Below, one piece after another: positions 7,401-7,515 of a DNA stretch of 7,515 bases (position 1 is the first letter of the stretch; each line of letters starts with the position of its first letter). This DNA comes from CAZKUN01 sp964555935 (GTDB lineage: Bacteria; Armatimonadota; Zipacnadia; Zipacnadales; VGFC01), in NCBI GenBank assembly GCA_964555935.1, contig CAZKUN010000356.1, positions 1-7,515 of the forward strand, given 5' to 3'. Below the pieces are notes generated by a model. That model saw only the letters and a list, made by a program, of their open reading frames with translations, searched no databases and was not told where the DNA came from. The position numbers and the translations under genes are program-made.

Positions 7401-7515
7401 GGCGCGGGCGACTCTCCCGCCGAGGATTCCCGCAAGGAAGAAACGTCTGTGACGGGCGTGGGTGTTGACGGCGCTTTAAACGGGAGGCACTACGGCGGCG
7501 TTTGAAATGGGAGGC
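7401..7515 (-). promoter_or_regulatory. 5' leader of the lyase operon (partial)
   Basis: This is the only sequence upstream of the first gene in the window, and any promoter should lie here or beyond the edge. I see no convincing -35/-10 pair. A GGGAG occurs at 7414-7418, 13 bases before the ATG, longer than usual. An in-frame TAA at 7476-7478 closes the upstream frame. Between it and the ATG there is no ATG, GTG or TTG in frame. The frame before the TAA reads PPISNAAVVPPV to the stop, which could be the tail of an upstream gene, but too little is visible to call one. Confidence 0.4.
7467..7515. repeat. Imperfect 22-bp direct repeat upstream of the operon
   Basis: Two copies, at 7467-7488 and 7494-7515 on the plus strand, agree at 18 of 22 positions and start 27 bases apart. 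Each has GGCG, then an AT-rich near-palindromic core (CTTTAAAC in one, TTTGAAAT in the other), then GGGAGGC. The position just before the first gene would suit an operator or a regulator-binding pair. The second copy ends exactly at the window edge, so more copies may follow. Confidence 0.5.

Overview
The window is GC-rich DNA dominated by two large genes on the minus strand. Both encode exported polysaccharide-degrading enzymes. The gene content (DUF4838 glycoside-hydrolase-like domain, CBM4/9-like jelly roll, heparinase II/III-type lyase domains, signal peptides, high GC, very large secreted proteins) resembles sulfatase- and lyase-rich polysaccharide degraders such as Planctomycetota, Verrucomicrobiota, Lentisphaerota or Hydrogenedentota-type bacteria. 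No phylogenetic marker is present, so the taxon is inference only.

Layout, read 5'->3' on the minus strand. Positions 7515-7401 are a short leader that carries an imperfect 22-bp direct repeat and an in-frame but start-less Tat-like stretch. Positions 7400-2562 encode a 1612-residue protein with the order signal peptide, GH20/GH67-type N-terminal domain, DUF4838 barrel, helical region, carbohydrate-binding-type jelly roll, heparinase II/III-type lyase. Positions 2565-418 encode a 715-residue stand-alone lyase with its own signal peptide. It is a close paralogue of the last ~684 residues of the first protein. The two genes overlap by four bases (GTGA), and a strong Shine-Dalgarno lies inside the end of the first gene, so they are almost certainly one translationally coupled transcript. 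Positions 417-1 hold no convincing gene. A 37-codon ORF that again begins with a GTGA overlap is recorded as a weak candidate.

Likely joint role: both proteins leave the cytoplasm and act on a uronic-acid-containing polysaccharide (glycosaminoglycan-, alginate- or similar). The lyase domains would cut the backbone by beta-elimination. The DUF4838 domain would act as a glycosidase-like partner, and the jelly roll would hold the substrate. The substrate cannot be read from the sequence. The most notable points are the one-chain DUF4838-CBM-lyase architecture, the ~2.05-kb tandem duplication giving a fused and a free copy of the same lyase, and the mosaic divergence between the copies. That divergence includes one block that has almost no identity while the flanks are about 80% identical.
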